Positions 1-6,024 of a stretch of DNA of 8,748 nucleotides are shown here, in pieces (positions within the stretch are counted from its first letter, which is position 1; each line of letters starts with the position of its first letter). The notes below the pieces were generated by a model. The model was not told the DNA's origin and ran no database searches. It saw only the letters and a list, made by a program, of their open reading frames with translations. Source of the stretch: Syntrophales bacterium. GTDB taxonomy: Bacteria; Desulfobacterota; Syntrophia; Syntrophales; UBA5619. The stretch spans positions 1 through 8,748 of the forward strand of contig JALNYO010000062.1 in NCBI GenBank assembly GCA_023229765.1. Direction: 5' to 3'. A program made the position numbers and the translations under genes.

Positions 1-48
1 ATCTCTGCGTTCCTCCTCCGTCAGTGTTACTCGATATCTTGGTTGCAT
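1..48 (-). CDS. IS630-type transposase, N-terminal fragment cut by the window edge
   Basis: On the minus strand an ATG (48 down to 46) follows a strong ribosome binding site, AAGGAGG at 60-54, with five bases between. The 16 visible codons read MQPRYRVTLTEEERRD. This resembles the opening of the N-terminal helix-turn-helix region of IS630-family transposases, in which a 'xVxLTxEER' stretch precedes the first helix. The rest lies beyond position 1. IS630 elements insert at TA and carry short terminal inverted repeats; the terminus upstream of this start should lie within a few dozen to a hundred bases right of position 48, but I cannot identify it without its partner. The call rests on few residues, though the excellent ribosome binding site makes a real start likely. 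Confidence 0.6.
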   Translation of the reverse strand, partial: MQPRYRVTLTEEERRD

Positions 49-321
49 GGCGACCTCCTTCATTGAGTTGTCGCCAGAATATCATACTTTCTCTAAATAC
101 GAAAGATAAAATGTTACATGGTACTAGGTTACCCATCGGAATCGAAAATAATGCATGGCCCAATAGACTTGAACCACCAGGATACTTGGCCCGAGCGATT
201 GTTGCTGATTTGCGTGCTAACTTTGGAGCAGGGGTTCAAATGATGAAAACGCTTTTTCGGTAATTCGTCCAAGGATAGAGACAGACGCGCCCTCTCTTAC
301 TGATATTTTTCTTGTTATATT
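49..321. other. Intergenic stretch with no recognised gene
   Basis: The first bases hold the transposase ribosome binding site on the minus strand. A plus-strand open frame runs through 115-263, but its product matches nothing I recognise and no good ribosome binding site precedes it. The right end of an IS630-type element should fall in this stretch. The part after 300 is strongly AT-rich and probably contains the promoter of the downstream gene series; TTGTTA at 312-317 is a possible -35 box, but no convincing -10 partner is clear. Confidence 0.4.
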
Positions 322-354
322 AGAGTATTTGTTCTAAGTTAGAATAAATACTCT
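322..354. promoter_or_regulatory. 33-bp near-perfect palindrome, candidate TetR operator
   Basis: The left arm AGAGTATTTGTTCTAA (322-337) and right arm TTAGAATAAATACTCT (339-354) are reverse complements at 15 of 16 positions around a single central G. It ends 21 bp before the start codon of the radical SAM gene, where an operator overlapping the promoter would be expected. The next gene of that unit encodes a TetR-family regulator, and TetR-family dimers bind palindromes of about 15 to 30 bp, usually near their own operon. That this is the binding site is inference. There is no T-run after it as in an intrinsic terminator. No second copy was noticed in the window. Confidence 0.6.
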
Positions 355-375
355 ACCAAGACAGGAGAAAACGCC

Positions 376-1740
376 ATGAAGGTTCTGCTCATCCAGCCCC
401 CAAGTCATGCCCCCCTTACCGATCAATTTTTCTTGTTTGAGCCATTGGCCTTGGAATATCTCGGGGCAGGTCTCAAGCTGGACGGCCATACTGTCGAGAT
501 TCTTGATGCCCGGTTGGAGCCGGATATCGAAGGGGTTTGCCGCAGGTTTCAGCCGGATTTGGTAGGCCTCACCGGTTTCACCAGCCACGTCAATATCATC
601 AAGAATATTACGGCCCGTCTCAAGGCCATCTTCCCGGAACTCTTCGTAGTGATTGGGGGGCACCATGCCACGGTGCAACCTGAGGATTTCAACGAACCGG
701 ACATTGATGTCGTGGTCATCGGCGAAGGAGTTTTCACTCTGCGCGAGATAGCCGGGGCCTTAAAAGCAGGGGCACGCCTCTCGGAGATCAAGGGGCTGGC
801 TGTCCCGTGTTCGGAAGGGATGATGTTCAGTGCGCCACGGCCCTACACCGACCTGAACGATCTCCCTTTTCCCGATCGCTCACTGACGGCCCGCTACCGG
901 AAACATTATTTCAGCGAATGGTTCAAGCCCCTGGCCTCGGTGCGCACGTCGCTGGGCTGCACCGCCCGCTGCAACTTTTGCGCCCTCTGGTCCATTACCG
1001 GCGGCAAATATCTGCGCCGCGATCCGGCGGCAGTGGTGGCGGAGCTGAAGGCCATTGCCGAGCCGAATGTTTTTTTCTGCGATGACGAATCCATGTGCGA
1101 TGCAAAACGGATGGACCGACTGGCCGACCTGATCCAAGAGGCGGGGATAAAAAAGAACTACTTTCTCTATGGCCGGGTGGATACCATCATCAACCACCCG
1201 GCCCTGTTCGCCAAATGGGCAAAAATCGGCCTGGCCCAGGTTTTTGTCGGCATGGAGGATTGTTCCGACCAGCGACTCAAGACCATGAACAAAGGGATAA
1301 CCACAGAGCAGCAGGGCCGGGCGGTCAAAATTCTTGATGAGCTGGGGATCATGATGTACGCGTCCTACATGGTCAATCCGGACTACAGCCGTGCGGATTT
1401 CCGCAATTTGCTCGCCTATGTGCGACAACGGAAGCACAAGTACGCCACTTTCACCGTGATGACCCCGCTTCCCGGTACCAAGCTCCATGCCGAGCGATAC
1501 GGAGAGATATTGAGCCACAAGCCGGAACTCTACGACATGGTCCATGCCCTTCTCCCCACCACCCTGCCGCTTCCGGAGTTTCATGGGGAAATGGCCAACC
1601 TCTGGGCCAAAGCGGTGCCGTTTTACAGGATCATCCCCACCCTTGCCCACTTCGGACTGCAAGGCATGCTGCAGCGAATACGCCTGTTCGGCACTGTTCT
1701 CAAAAAGATTCGTTTGGCCCACTTGGATTATGAGAGATGA
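376..1740 (+). CDS. B12-binding domain radical SAM enzyme
   Basis: A 454-residue enzyme of the cobalamin-binding radical SAM class. Residues 1 to about 145 form a Rossmann-like B12-binding domain, with the opening MKVLLIQPP, a GGHHAT loop at 94-99 and IGEGVFTLREI near 115-125. No DxHxxG motif is visible, so cobalamin would be held without a lower histidine ligand, as in BchE-like and HpnR-like members. The radical SAM core starts near residue 180; C195, C199 and C202 form the CxxxCxxC motif that holds the 4Fe-4S cluster and SAM. The start is preceded by AGGAG at 363-367. Enzymes of this class methylate unactivated carbons or rearrange tetrapyrroles, lipids and natural products; the substrate here cannot be read from sequence. 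A TetR-type regulator follows after 71 bp, suggesting co-regulation. Hopanoid methylases are a distant comparison only. Confidence 0.88.
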   Translation: MKVLLIQPPSHAPLTDQFFLFEPLALEYLGAGLKLDGHTVEILDARLEPDIEGVCRRFQPDLVGLTGFTSHVNIIKNITARLKAIFPELFVVIGGHHATVQPEDFNEPDIDVVVIGEGVFTLREIAGALKAGARLSEIKGLAVPCSEGMMFSAPRPYTDLNDLPFPDRSLTARYRKHYFSEWFKPLASVRTSLGCTARCNFCALWSITGGKYLRRDPAAVVAELKAIAEPNVFFCDDESMCDAKRMDRLADLIQEAGIKKNYFLYGRVDTIINHPALFAKWAKIGLAQVFVGMEDCSDQRLKTMNKGITTEQQGRAVKILDELGIMMYASYMVNPDYSRADFRNLLAYVRQRKHKYATFTVMTPLPGTKLHAERYGEILSHKPELYDMVHALLPTTLPLPEFHGEMANLWAKAVPFYRIIPTLAHFGLQGMLQRIRLFGTVLKKIRLAHLDYER

Positions 1741-1811
1741 ATGAATTGTACAGGAAAGGACCGGAGGCTTTGCAATAATCATCGCTGCCTCTATCTGGTA
1801 ACATATCAAAT

Positions 1812-2438
1812 ATGAAAACCCGTGACAAGATCATAGAGACAGCCATCCAGCTCTTTAATGAGCAAGGCACCAAAGGGGTGACCACCAACCATATCGCCGC
1901 GACCGTCGGCATCAGCCCGGGCAATCTCTACTATCATTTCCGCAACAAGGAAGACATCATCCGCGCCATCTTCGACCAGATGGACGCCTACGGCCTGGAA
2001 CAGTATCAGCTGATACTCGAACGGTTTCAGCCCGGCACCCTGGAAACGATGGAACAGACCTTTGTCATGATCCAGGAATACAATTGGCGCTACCGATTTT
2101 TCAAACGCGAGCTGACCTCCCTGATCATGAACGATCCGCTCCTCAATGACCGTTTCCACCGAACCCATCACGCTATGCTCGGTGTTATCCTGCAATCCAA
2201 TGACTATTCCGTTGCCACAGGAACACTGAAGCCCATGTCCGAAAAGGAGATGGCCCTCTTTACCGAAGAGATTTGGCTGGTGACTCTCTTCTGGCTTAAC
2301 TACCTGGAGGTTGGCGGGGAAGAGGTCAATGAGGAAACACTCCGGAGGGGAATTGACCTCTTACGAAACCTGATCCGGCCACAGCTCACGACCAAGGCGG
2401 CAGCCGAACTGGCAAAACGGGAAGGTCGTAAACCTTGA
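1812..2438 (+). CDS. TetR/AcrR-family transcriptional regulator
   Basis: A 208-residue repressor-type protein of normal family length. Residues 4-50 are a typical TetR DNA-binding domain: a first helix (RDKIIETAIQLFNEQG), then a helix-turn-helix ending in GISPGNLYYHFRNKEDII. The C-terminal ligand domain includes WRYRFFKRELTSLI (92-105), a stretch seen in a proteobacterial subgroup of TetR proteins; its inducer is unknown. The ATG has only a poor ribosome binding site upstream (TATCTGGTAACATATC), which suggests low-level translation, possibly helped by the radical SAM gene ending 71 bp before. It probably controls the radical SAM gene and itself through the palindrome at 322-354. A fatty acyl or lipid-like ligand would fit many relatives, but nothing in the sequence proves it. 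Confidence 0.88.
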   Translation: MKTRDKIIETAIQLFNEQGTKGVTTNHIAATVGISPGNLYYHFRNKEDIIRAIFDQMDAYGLEQYQLILERFQPGTLETMEQTFVMIQEYNWRYRFFKRELTSLIMNDPLLNDRFHRTHHAMLGVILQSNDYSVATGTLKPMSEKEMALFTEEIWLVTLFWLNYLEVGGEEVNEETLRRGIDLLRNLIRPQLTTKAAAELAKREGRKP

Positions 2439-2445
2439 AAAAAGT

Positions 2446-2474
2446 GGGAGATGCAAAGACTATCCGCACCTCCC
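2446..2474 (+). terminator. Hairpin after the TetR gene, weak terminator candidate
   Basis: GGGAGATGC (2446-2454) can pair with GCACCTCCC (2466-2474), nine positions with one A-C mismatch and an 11-base loop. It starts eight bases after the TetR stop codon. The following bases (GTTGACTAATTTAAA) lack a clean run of T, so it may only slow or partly end transcription, or protect the 3' end of the message. Confidence 0.3.
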
Positions 2475-2551
2475 GTTGACTAATTTAAACCGGGAAGCCA
2501 AATCGGAAGGGCGAAGAAACCGATCCGCCCTCATTCGGCTAACCATTTGAA

Positions 2552-2575
2552 AACGAGTTTTTCTACAGACTCGTT
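2552..2575. repeat. Short inverted repeat before the methyltransferase gene
   Basis: AACGAGT (2552-2558) and ACTCGTT (2569-2575) are perfect reverse complements separated by ten bases. The element lies about 30 bp before the methyltransferase start, so it could be a leader hairpin or protein-binding site. It is too short to exclude chance. Confidence 0.3.
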
Positions 2576-2606
2576 ATGCGAGCAGATGAATATCTAAGGA
2601 GGGCTT

Positions 2607-3224
2607 ATGGCAGTTATCATCATCCAGGCCATCGCCGCCGCCATCTTTCTAGTGGGCACAATATGGCTAGGCACTAAGATAAGGCGTATTCCCGAGAAGA
2701 GTGCGGCAGAAAGGGCCAGCCGCATCAGCCACCTGCTTTATTGGAGCTGTCTGGTGTTGCCCGGGCTAGTCAGTCTCTTCCACCCGGGCCTCCCTCGTTA
2801 TGACGAGTTACTCGGAGTACCGTCTCTCCCATGGCGATCGGCCATGCTCGGAATTGGCTTGTTGTCGTTGTCGGTGGGGTTCGGCTTCTTAATCAGTTCA
2901 AATCACTCGTTGATCAAGTTGGGAAGAGGGACAGCGGCTTTTCTACTAACGAAACAAATGGTCAGAGTGCGTCTCTACCAGTGGACCCGGAATCCCATGT
3001 CTCTTGGCTACTACTTGGCGTGCGTGGGAATGGGCTTAATAGCTGATTCCACCGCTGTAACGCTTGGTGCCTTGTTGGTAATCATTCCCATCCACATGAT
3101 TAACTTGCGGTACTTCGAAGAGAGGGAATTGGAACTTCGATACGGGAAACCCTATATCGAGTACAAGCGGCGCGTTCCTTTTATGTTCCCGAGGTTTCCA
3201 TGCGGGAAGGAAAAGCGCACATAA
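2607..3224 (+). CDS. Membrane methyltransferase, isoprenylcysteine carboxyl methyltransferase-like
   Basis: A 205-residue integral membrane protein with hydrophobic segments near residues 2-22, 41-58, 79-98 and 132-163. The SAM-dependent methyltransferase signature of the ICMT/PEMT superfamily is at the C-terminal side: LYQWTRNPMSLGYYLACVG (123-141), with the RNP core at 128-130, then EERELELRYGKPYIEYKRRV (171-190), in which the Glu pair and spaced tyrosines match the family. In eukaryotes such enzymes methylate the carboxyl group of prenylated proteins or the amine of phospholipids; bacterial members mostly have unknown substrates. A strong AAGGAGGG (2596-2603) sets the start. The hydrolase gene follows 58 bp downstream, and co-transcription is likely. 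A phospholipid N-methyltransferase or an unassigned small-molecule methyltransferase are alternatives. Confidence 0.82.
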   Translation: MAVIIIQAIAAAIFLVGTIWLGTKIRRIPEKSAAERASRISHLLYWSCLVLPGLVSLFHPGLPRYDELLGVPSLPWRSAMLGIGLLSLSVGFGFLISSNHSLIKLGRGTAAFLLTKQMVRVRLYQWTRNPMSLGYYLACVGMGLIADSTAVTLGALLVIIPIHMINLRYFEERELELRYGKPYIEYKRRVPFMFPRFPCGKEKRT

Positions 3225-3282
3225 CGAATAAGGATAAAACGAACAAAACAATAGATAGTTATTCAATTACAAGGAGTAATCA

Positions 3283-4170
3283 ATGCCCAGTGTGATAGCT
3301 AACGGAATTCAGATCGAATATGATTCTTTTGGTGACAGTTCGTCTCCAACGTTGTTATTAATAATGGGAGGCGGGAGCCAGATGATTTATTGGGAAGTCG
3401 AGTTCTGCAAGTTATTGGCAAAAAATGGGCTCTTTGTGATTAGGTTCGATAATCGAGACATCGGCTTGTCGACAAAATTTGAAAATGCCGGCATTCCCGA
3501 CATGATAGCGGCCATGAGAGGTGAACCTGTAACCCCGGCATACACTCTTGAGGATATGGCAGATGATGCTGTTGGTTTGCTTGATGCTTTGGACATAGAG
3601 AAGGCACATATCTGTGGTGCTTCAGTGGGTGGCATGATAGCCCAGATCTTATCGTTTCGGCATCCTGAGCGTGTCCTGAGCTTGACCTCTATCATGTCGA
3701 GCACAGGAAATCCTGAACTACCACAAATAAAACCGGATGTTTTAGCTGAGGTATATAAACCTGTTCCGGACGGACGCGAAGCGTATATTGAACACAACGT
3801 GAATATGTGGCGCAAGCTCTGGAGTCCTGGATTTCCTTTTGACGAAAAGCGATTGCGGGCTCTCGTGGCCGAGAGCTATGACCGTTCTTATTACCCGCAA
3901 GGCATGGCACGTCAAAGCGCGGCTGTTCTTACCCATGGTTATAGAAAATCATCTATTTCATCGATAAAAGTCCCAACGCTCGTAATACATGGAGATAAGG
4001 ACCCATTCATGTCAGTGGAAGGGGGCAAGGAAACAGCGCAGTTGATACCCGGCGCAAAACTGTTGATAATTGATGGAATGGGTCATGACATGCCAAAAGA
4101 GGCTTGGCCGGAAATAATCGATGCTATTTCTAATCATATAACGCACGCTAACGGAAATAACTACAGATAA
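3283..4170 (+). CDS. Alpha/beta hydrolase, methyl-esterase-like
   Basis: A 295-residue cytoplasmic alpha/beta hydrolase with no signal peptide. The oxyanion loop is LLIMGGGSQMIYW (25-37). FDNRDIGLS (55-63) is the conserved strand-turn after it. The nucleophile elbow GASVGG places the catalytic serine at S114. HGDKDPFM gives the acid at D240, and GMGHDM gives the histidine at H268. The full triad is present, so the enzyme should be active. The arrangement resembles aclacinomycin methylesterase RdmC and related carboxylesterases, but substrate cannot be assigned. The ATG follows AAGGAG (3271-3276) with six bases between. Codon use is more AT-rich (many TTA, ATA, AAA) than the radical SAM gene or the downstream fragments, hinting at a separate origin. 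It may act in the same pathway as the adjacent membrane methyltransferase. Confidence 0.88.
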   Translation: MPSVIANGIQIEYDSFGDSSSPTLLLIMGGGSQMIYWEVEFCKLLAKNGLFVIRFDNRDIGLSTKFENAGIPDMIAAMRGEPVTPAYTLEDMADDAVGLLDALDIEKAHICGASVGGMIAQILSFRHPERVLSLTSIMSSTGNPELPQIKPDVLAEVYKPVPDGREAYIEHNVNMWRKLWSPGFPFDEKRLRALVAESYDRSYYPQGMARQSAAVLTHGYRKSSISSIKVPTLVIHGDKDPFMSVEGGKETAQLIPGAKLLIIDGMGHDMPKEAWPEIIDAISNHITHANGNNYR

Positions 4171-4191
4171 CTTCATAAAATGACATAACAG

Positions 4192-4215
4192 GAACAATTG
4201 AACAATTGAACAATT
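4192..4215. repeat. Three tandem copies of GAACAATT
   Basis: The 8-bp unit GAACAATT occurs three times without gaps (4192-4199, 4200-4207, 4208-4215) and runs directly into the GGGGAC end of the next element. The junctions create CAATTG palindromes. Slippage during replication or a repeated target site could both give this pattern. Confidence 0.75.
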
Positions 4216-4272
4216 GGGGACAGCCACTTATTTACGGTGAACTAATCCGTGGCTTAAGTAAACAGTCCCCAA
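4214..4272. repeat. REP/MITE-like element bounded by TTGGGGAC and GTCCCCAA
   Basis: TTGGGGAC (4214-4221) and GTCCCCAA (4265-4272) are perfect inverted ends. Inside them GCCAC (4223-4227) pairs with GTGGC (4249-4253), giving an interrupted hairpin about 59 bases long. From memory, GGGGACAG followed by a CAC-containing stretch is common in repeated elements near REP-associated Y1 transposases in deltaproteobacterial genomes; I could not search to confirm. No transposase lies beside it here, so it would be a non-autonomous copy. A tight hairpin (CTGCC, GA, GGCAG; 4277-4288) follows it. Confidence 0.5.
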
Positions 4273-4359
4273 AAAACTGCCGAGGCAGACAAAGGGAGCA
4301 AGAATTTAGCGGGAAAATGATCGGCACCTTCGTTAATTTGTTAATTACATCATGATGCT

Positions 4360-4387
4360 AAGTCAGTTCCGCGCGCGGAACTGACTT
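4360..4387. repeat. Perfect 28-bp palindrome
   Basis: The left half AAGTCAGTTCCGCG is followed directly by its exact reverse complement with no loop, centred on GCGCGC. A shorter palindrome CATCATGATG (4348-4357) stands three bases to its left, and GTTAATT is repeated in tandem at 4332-4346. The half-site word GAACTGAC recurs at 4388-4395, just right of the palindrome. Perfect symmetry without a loop suits a dimeric protein-binding site or a mobile-element remnant better than a terminator, and no T-run follows. It lies 70 bp before the amidohydrolase fragment. Confidence 0.65.
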
Positions 4388-4457
4388 GAACTGACAAGCC
4401 GTGACAGCGGAACGTCAATAAGTTGTGTTGATGGTGAATCGGGCAGAGGAGAATTGA

Positions 4458-4985
4458 ATGGAAGCTGACAGCGGACGGATTGATGTATATTGTCATTCGA
4501 TGACCCCGGCGTATCGCGAGGCGATCGCCTCGCTGGGACCAACTATCCGGACGCCGCAGTGGAGCCCGCAGGGGACCGTCGACTTTCTGGACCGGCACGG
4601 CAGCGTCGCTGCAGTGCTGTCGTTGTCGGTACTGGGGGTTCATAACGGCGATGATGCGGAGGCGCGTAAACTTGCCGTCCGCTGCAACGACGAGGCGGCG
4701 GAATTCGTCGCCCGGCAGCCGCAGCGCCTCGGAGACTTCGCTACACTGCCTATTCCGGACGTGGACGGGGTTTGCGAAGAGGCGGGCCGGGCCTTGGATG
4801 TGTTGAAGCTCGATGGGATCGGGCTGCTGTCCAGTTACGGCGGCAAGTATCTCGGCAACCCGCTGTTTGATCCGCTCCTGGAAGCCTTGGACAAACGCTC
4901 CATGGTGGTCTTGATTCACCCCAATAACCCTTTCGGCGCCATAGATATGGCAGGGCAGAAGATCAACTGGGTGTTCAGAGCCTGA
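4458..4985 (+). pseudogene. Amidohydrolase (ACMSD-type), N-terminal half only
   Basis: The 175 residues start after a good AGGAG (4447-4451) and match the opening half of amidohydrolase_2 (ACMSD/gamma-resorcylate decarboxylase-type) proteins, metal-dependent TIM-barrel hydrolases or decarboxylases usually about 300 to 340 residues long. GRIDVYCHS (6-14) is the usual metal-binding IDxHxH segment, but the first histidine is Y11; only H13 remains. VVLIHPNNP (150-158) matches the later HP motif (H154). Family resemblance ends near residue 160, and the last 15 residues look unrelated, so the C-terminal half of the barrel with the remaining metal ligands is missing. The stop TGA (4983-4985) is in frame with the next fragment. 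The 5' end seems intact, so a short product could be made, but activity is very unlikely. Confidence 0.7.
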
Positions 4986-5024
4986 CGCGCAAAGAACGGG
5001 GCACTTGCGAATGCCCGGGATATA

Positions 5025-5822
5025 TTGTGGCCAATAAAGCTAATGTTACTGATGGACGATCCGGATACCCAGGTCATTGCCCTTTATATTGAAGGCATGG
5101 ATGAGCCGCGAAGGTTCCTGGCGGCAATGAAAAATGCCCGTTTTGCAAAACCAGTGGTCGCCTACAAGACCGGAAACTCCCGCACCGGCAATCAGGACTC
5201 CGGTTCCCTGGCCGGAAAGCAGGAAATCTACGAAGGGGCGCTCAAACAGGCGGGGGTTCTTCAAGTTGACAGCGCAGAGCGGCTTCTGGATACAGCGCGC
5301 GCCCTGGCCCTTTGCCCGCTTCCCGGCGGAGGAAAAGTCGCAATTCTTACCGGTCAGGCAGGCCCCGGGATAGCGGCCGCGGATGTCTGCGAGTCCAAAG
5401 GTCTGGAGATAGCCGCCTTTTGCCCGGAGACTCAGCTATTGATCAACAACCTGCTTCCCCCCCTTGCCCTGCGCACGAACCCCGTGGATATGGGGCCCGC
5501 CTGGTACAACACTCAAGCGATTGAGGGCATCATCGAGGCGGCCATGGAAGATGACAATGTGAACGGCGTTCTGCTGCTAATGGTATTCGCGTCAACCAAC
5601 AGGGATGCCATAGCGGGCTTTTCCAGACTCCTGCTGCAATGGAAACAGAAAAAACCGGTTATCTCCTGTCTGCTCTCCCCACCGGGAATCTGGGACGAGG
5701 AAATCCGGCAACTCGAGGCAGGAGGCGCACTCGTCAATTTTCCCACCCCGGAGCGGGCGGCGGGCGCCCTGGCGGCGCTCTGGGAGTATCGGAAAATGAG
5801 CAGCTTTGAAGATAGAATCTAA
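5025..5822 (+). pseudogene. Acyl-CoA synthetase (NDP-forming) alpha-subunit, C-terminal fragment
   Basis: The 265 residues match the C-terminal CoA-ligase part of NDP-forming acyl-CoA synthetases, which convert acyl-CoA, ADP and phosphate to acid and ATP or the reverse. Recognisable stretches are DDPDTQVIALYIEG (11-24), a SGSLAG loop (59-64), KVAILTGQAGPGIAAAD (103-119 region), and a natural C-terminus with PERAAGALAALWEY. The N-terminal CoA-binding domain of roughly 200 residues is missing. The first codon is a TTG without a clear ribosome binding site, probably not a true start. In another frame, 5018-5053 reads GYIVANKANVTD, like the segment that normally precedes DDPDT, so a frameshift or small deletion lies near 5043-5056. 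The phosphohistidine normally in SHTGxLAG is replaced: D58 stands there, with a shortened loop. Function is probably lost. Confidence 0.72.
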
Positions 5823-6024
5823 AACCTGGCAGGCGATTGTTTTTGATTTTGACGGCACATTGGCGGGGCTTAACATAGATTTCGCCCTGATGCGCGCCGC
5901 CGTACTGGATTTGCCTCTCTGCCGGTCCATTCCAGAAGAAAAGCTCACAGGCCTCTACACCCTTTTTTCGATCTTGCCGATGCAGGCGGCTGCAGGGCTT
6001 CATCTGTTGCGCTTTTACAGATGA
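5806..6024 (+). pseudogene. HAD-family phosphatase, N-terminal fragment
   Basis: A 72-residue frame begins at TTG 5806, overlapping the end of the synthetase fragment by 17 bases, an arrangement typical of coupled genes. IVFDFDGTLAGLNIDF (11-26) is HAD motif I, with the nucleophile D14 and acid/base D16. Resemblance seems to persist to about residue 52 (PEEKLTGLYTL); the last 20 residues do not look like the family. HAD phosphatases are normally about 200 to 230 residues and need motifs II to IV, all absent here. The frame ends inside the 3' end of the convergent sigma-54 regulator gene, so the rest was lost, probably by deletion. It was likely the operon partner of the synthetase, perhaps acting as a phosphatase or repair enzyme. 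Confidence 0.6.

Noticed and set aside
180..205. TGGCCCGAGCGATTGTTGC as a sigma-54 promoter
   Set aside because: There are 14 bases, not 10, between GG and GC, and no gene with a good start follows.
115..263. Possible small plus-strand gene ending in a YLARAIVADLRANFGAG-containing stretch
   Set aside because: No ribosome binding site near the start, no recognised family, and it is probably insertion-sequence flank or a remnant.
880..1809. 309-residue open frame on the minus strand opposite the radical SAM gene
   Set aside because: It is the mirror of a gene with clear domains; its product has no recognisable motif and no ribosome binding site was seen.
4192..4290. Short repeats as a CRISPR array
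   Set aside because: Units are 8 bp and contiguous, with no spacers of regular length and no cas genes.
4983..4985. In-frame TGA between the amidohydrolase and synthetase fragments as a selenocysteine codon
   Set aside because: The two fragments are from unrelated families, the stretch around the TGA matches neither, and a frameshift lies just downstream. A stop inside a decayed junction is simpler.
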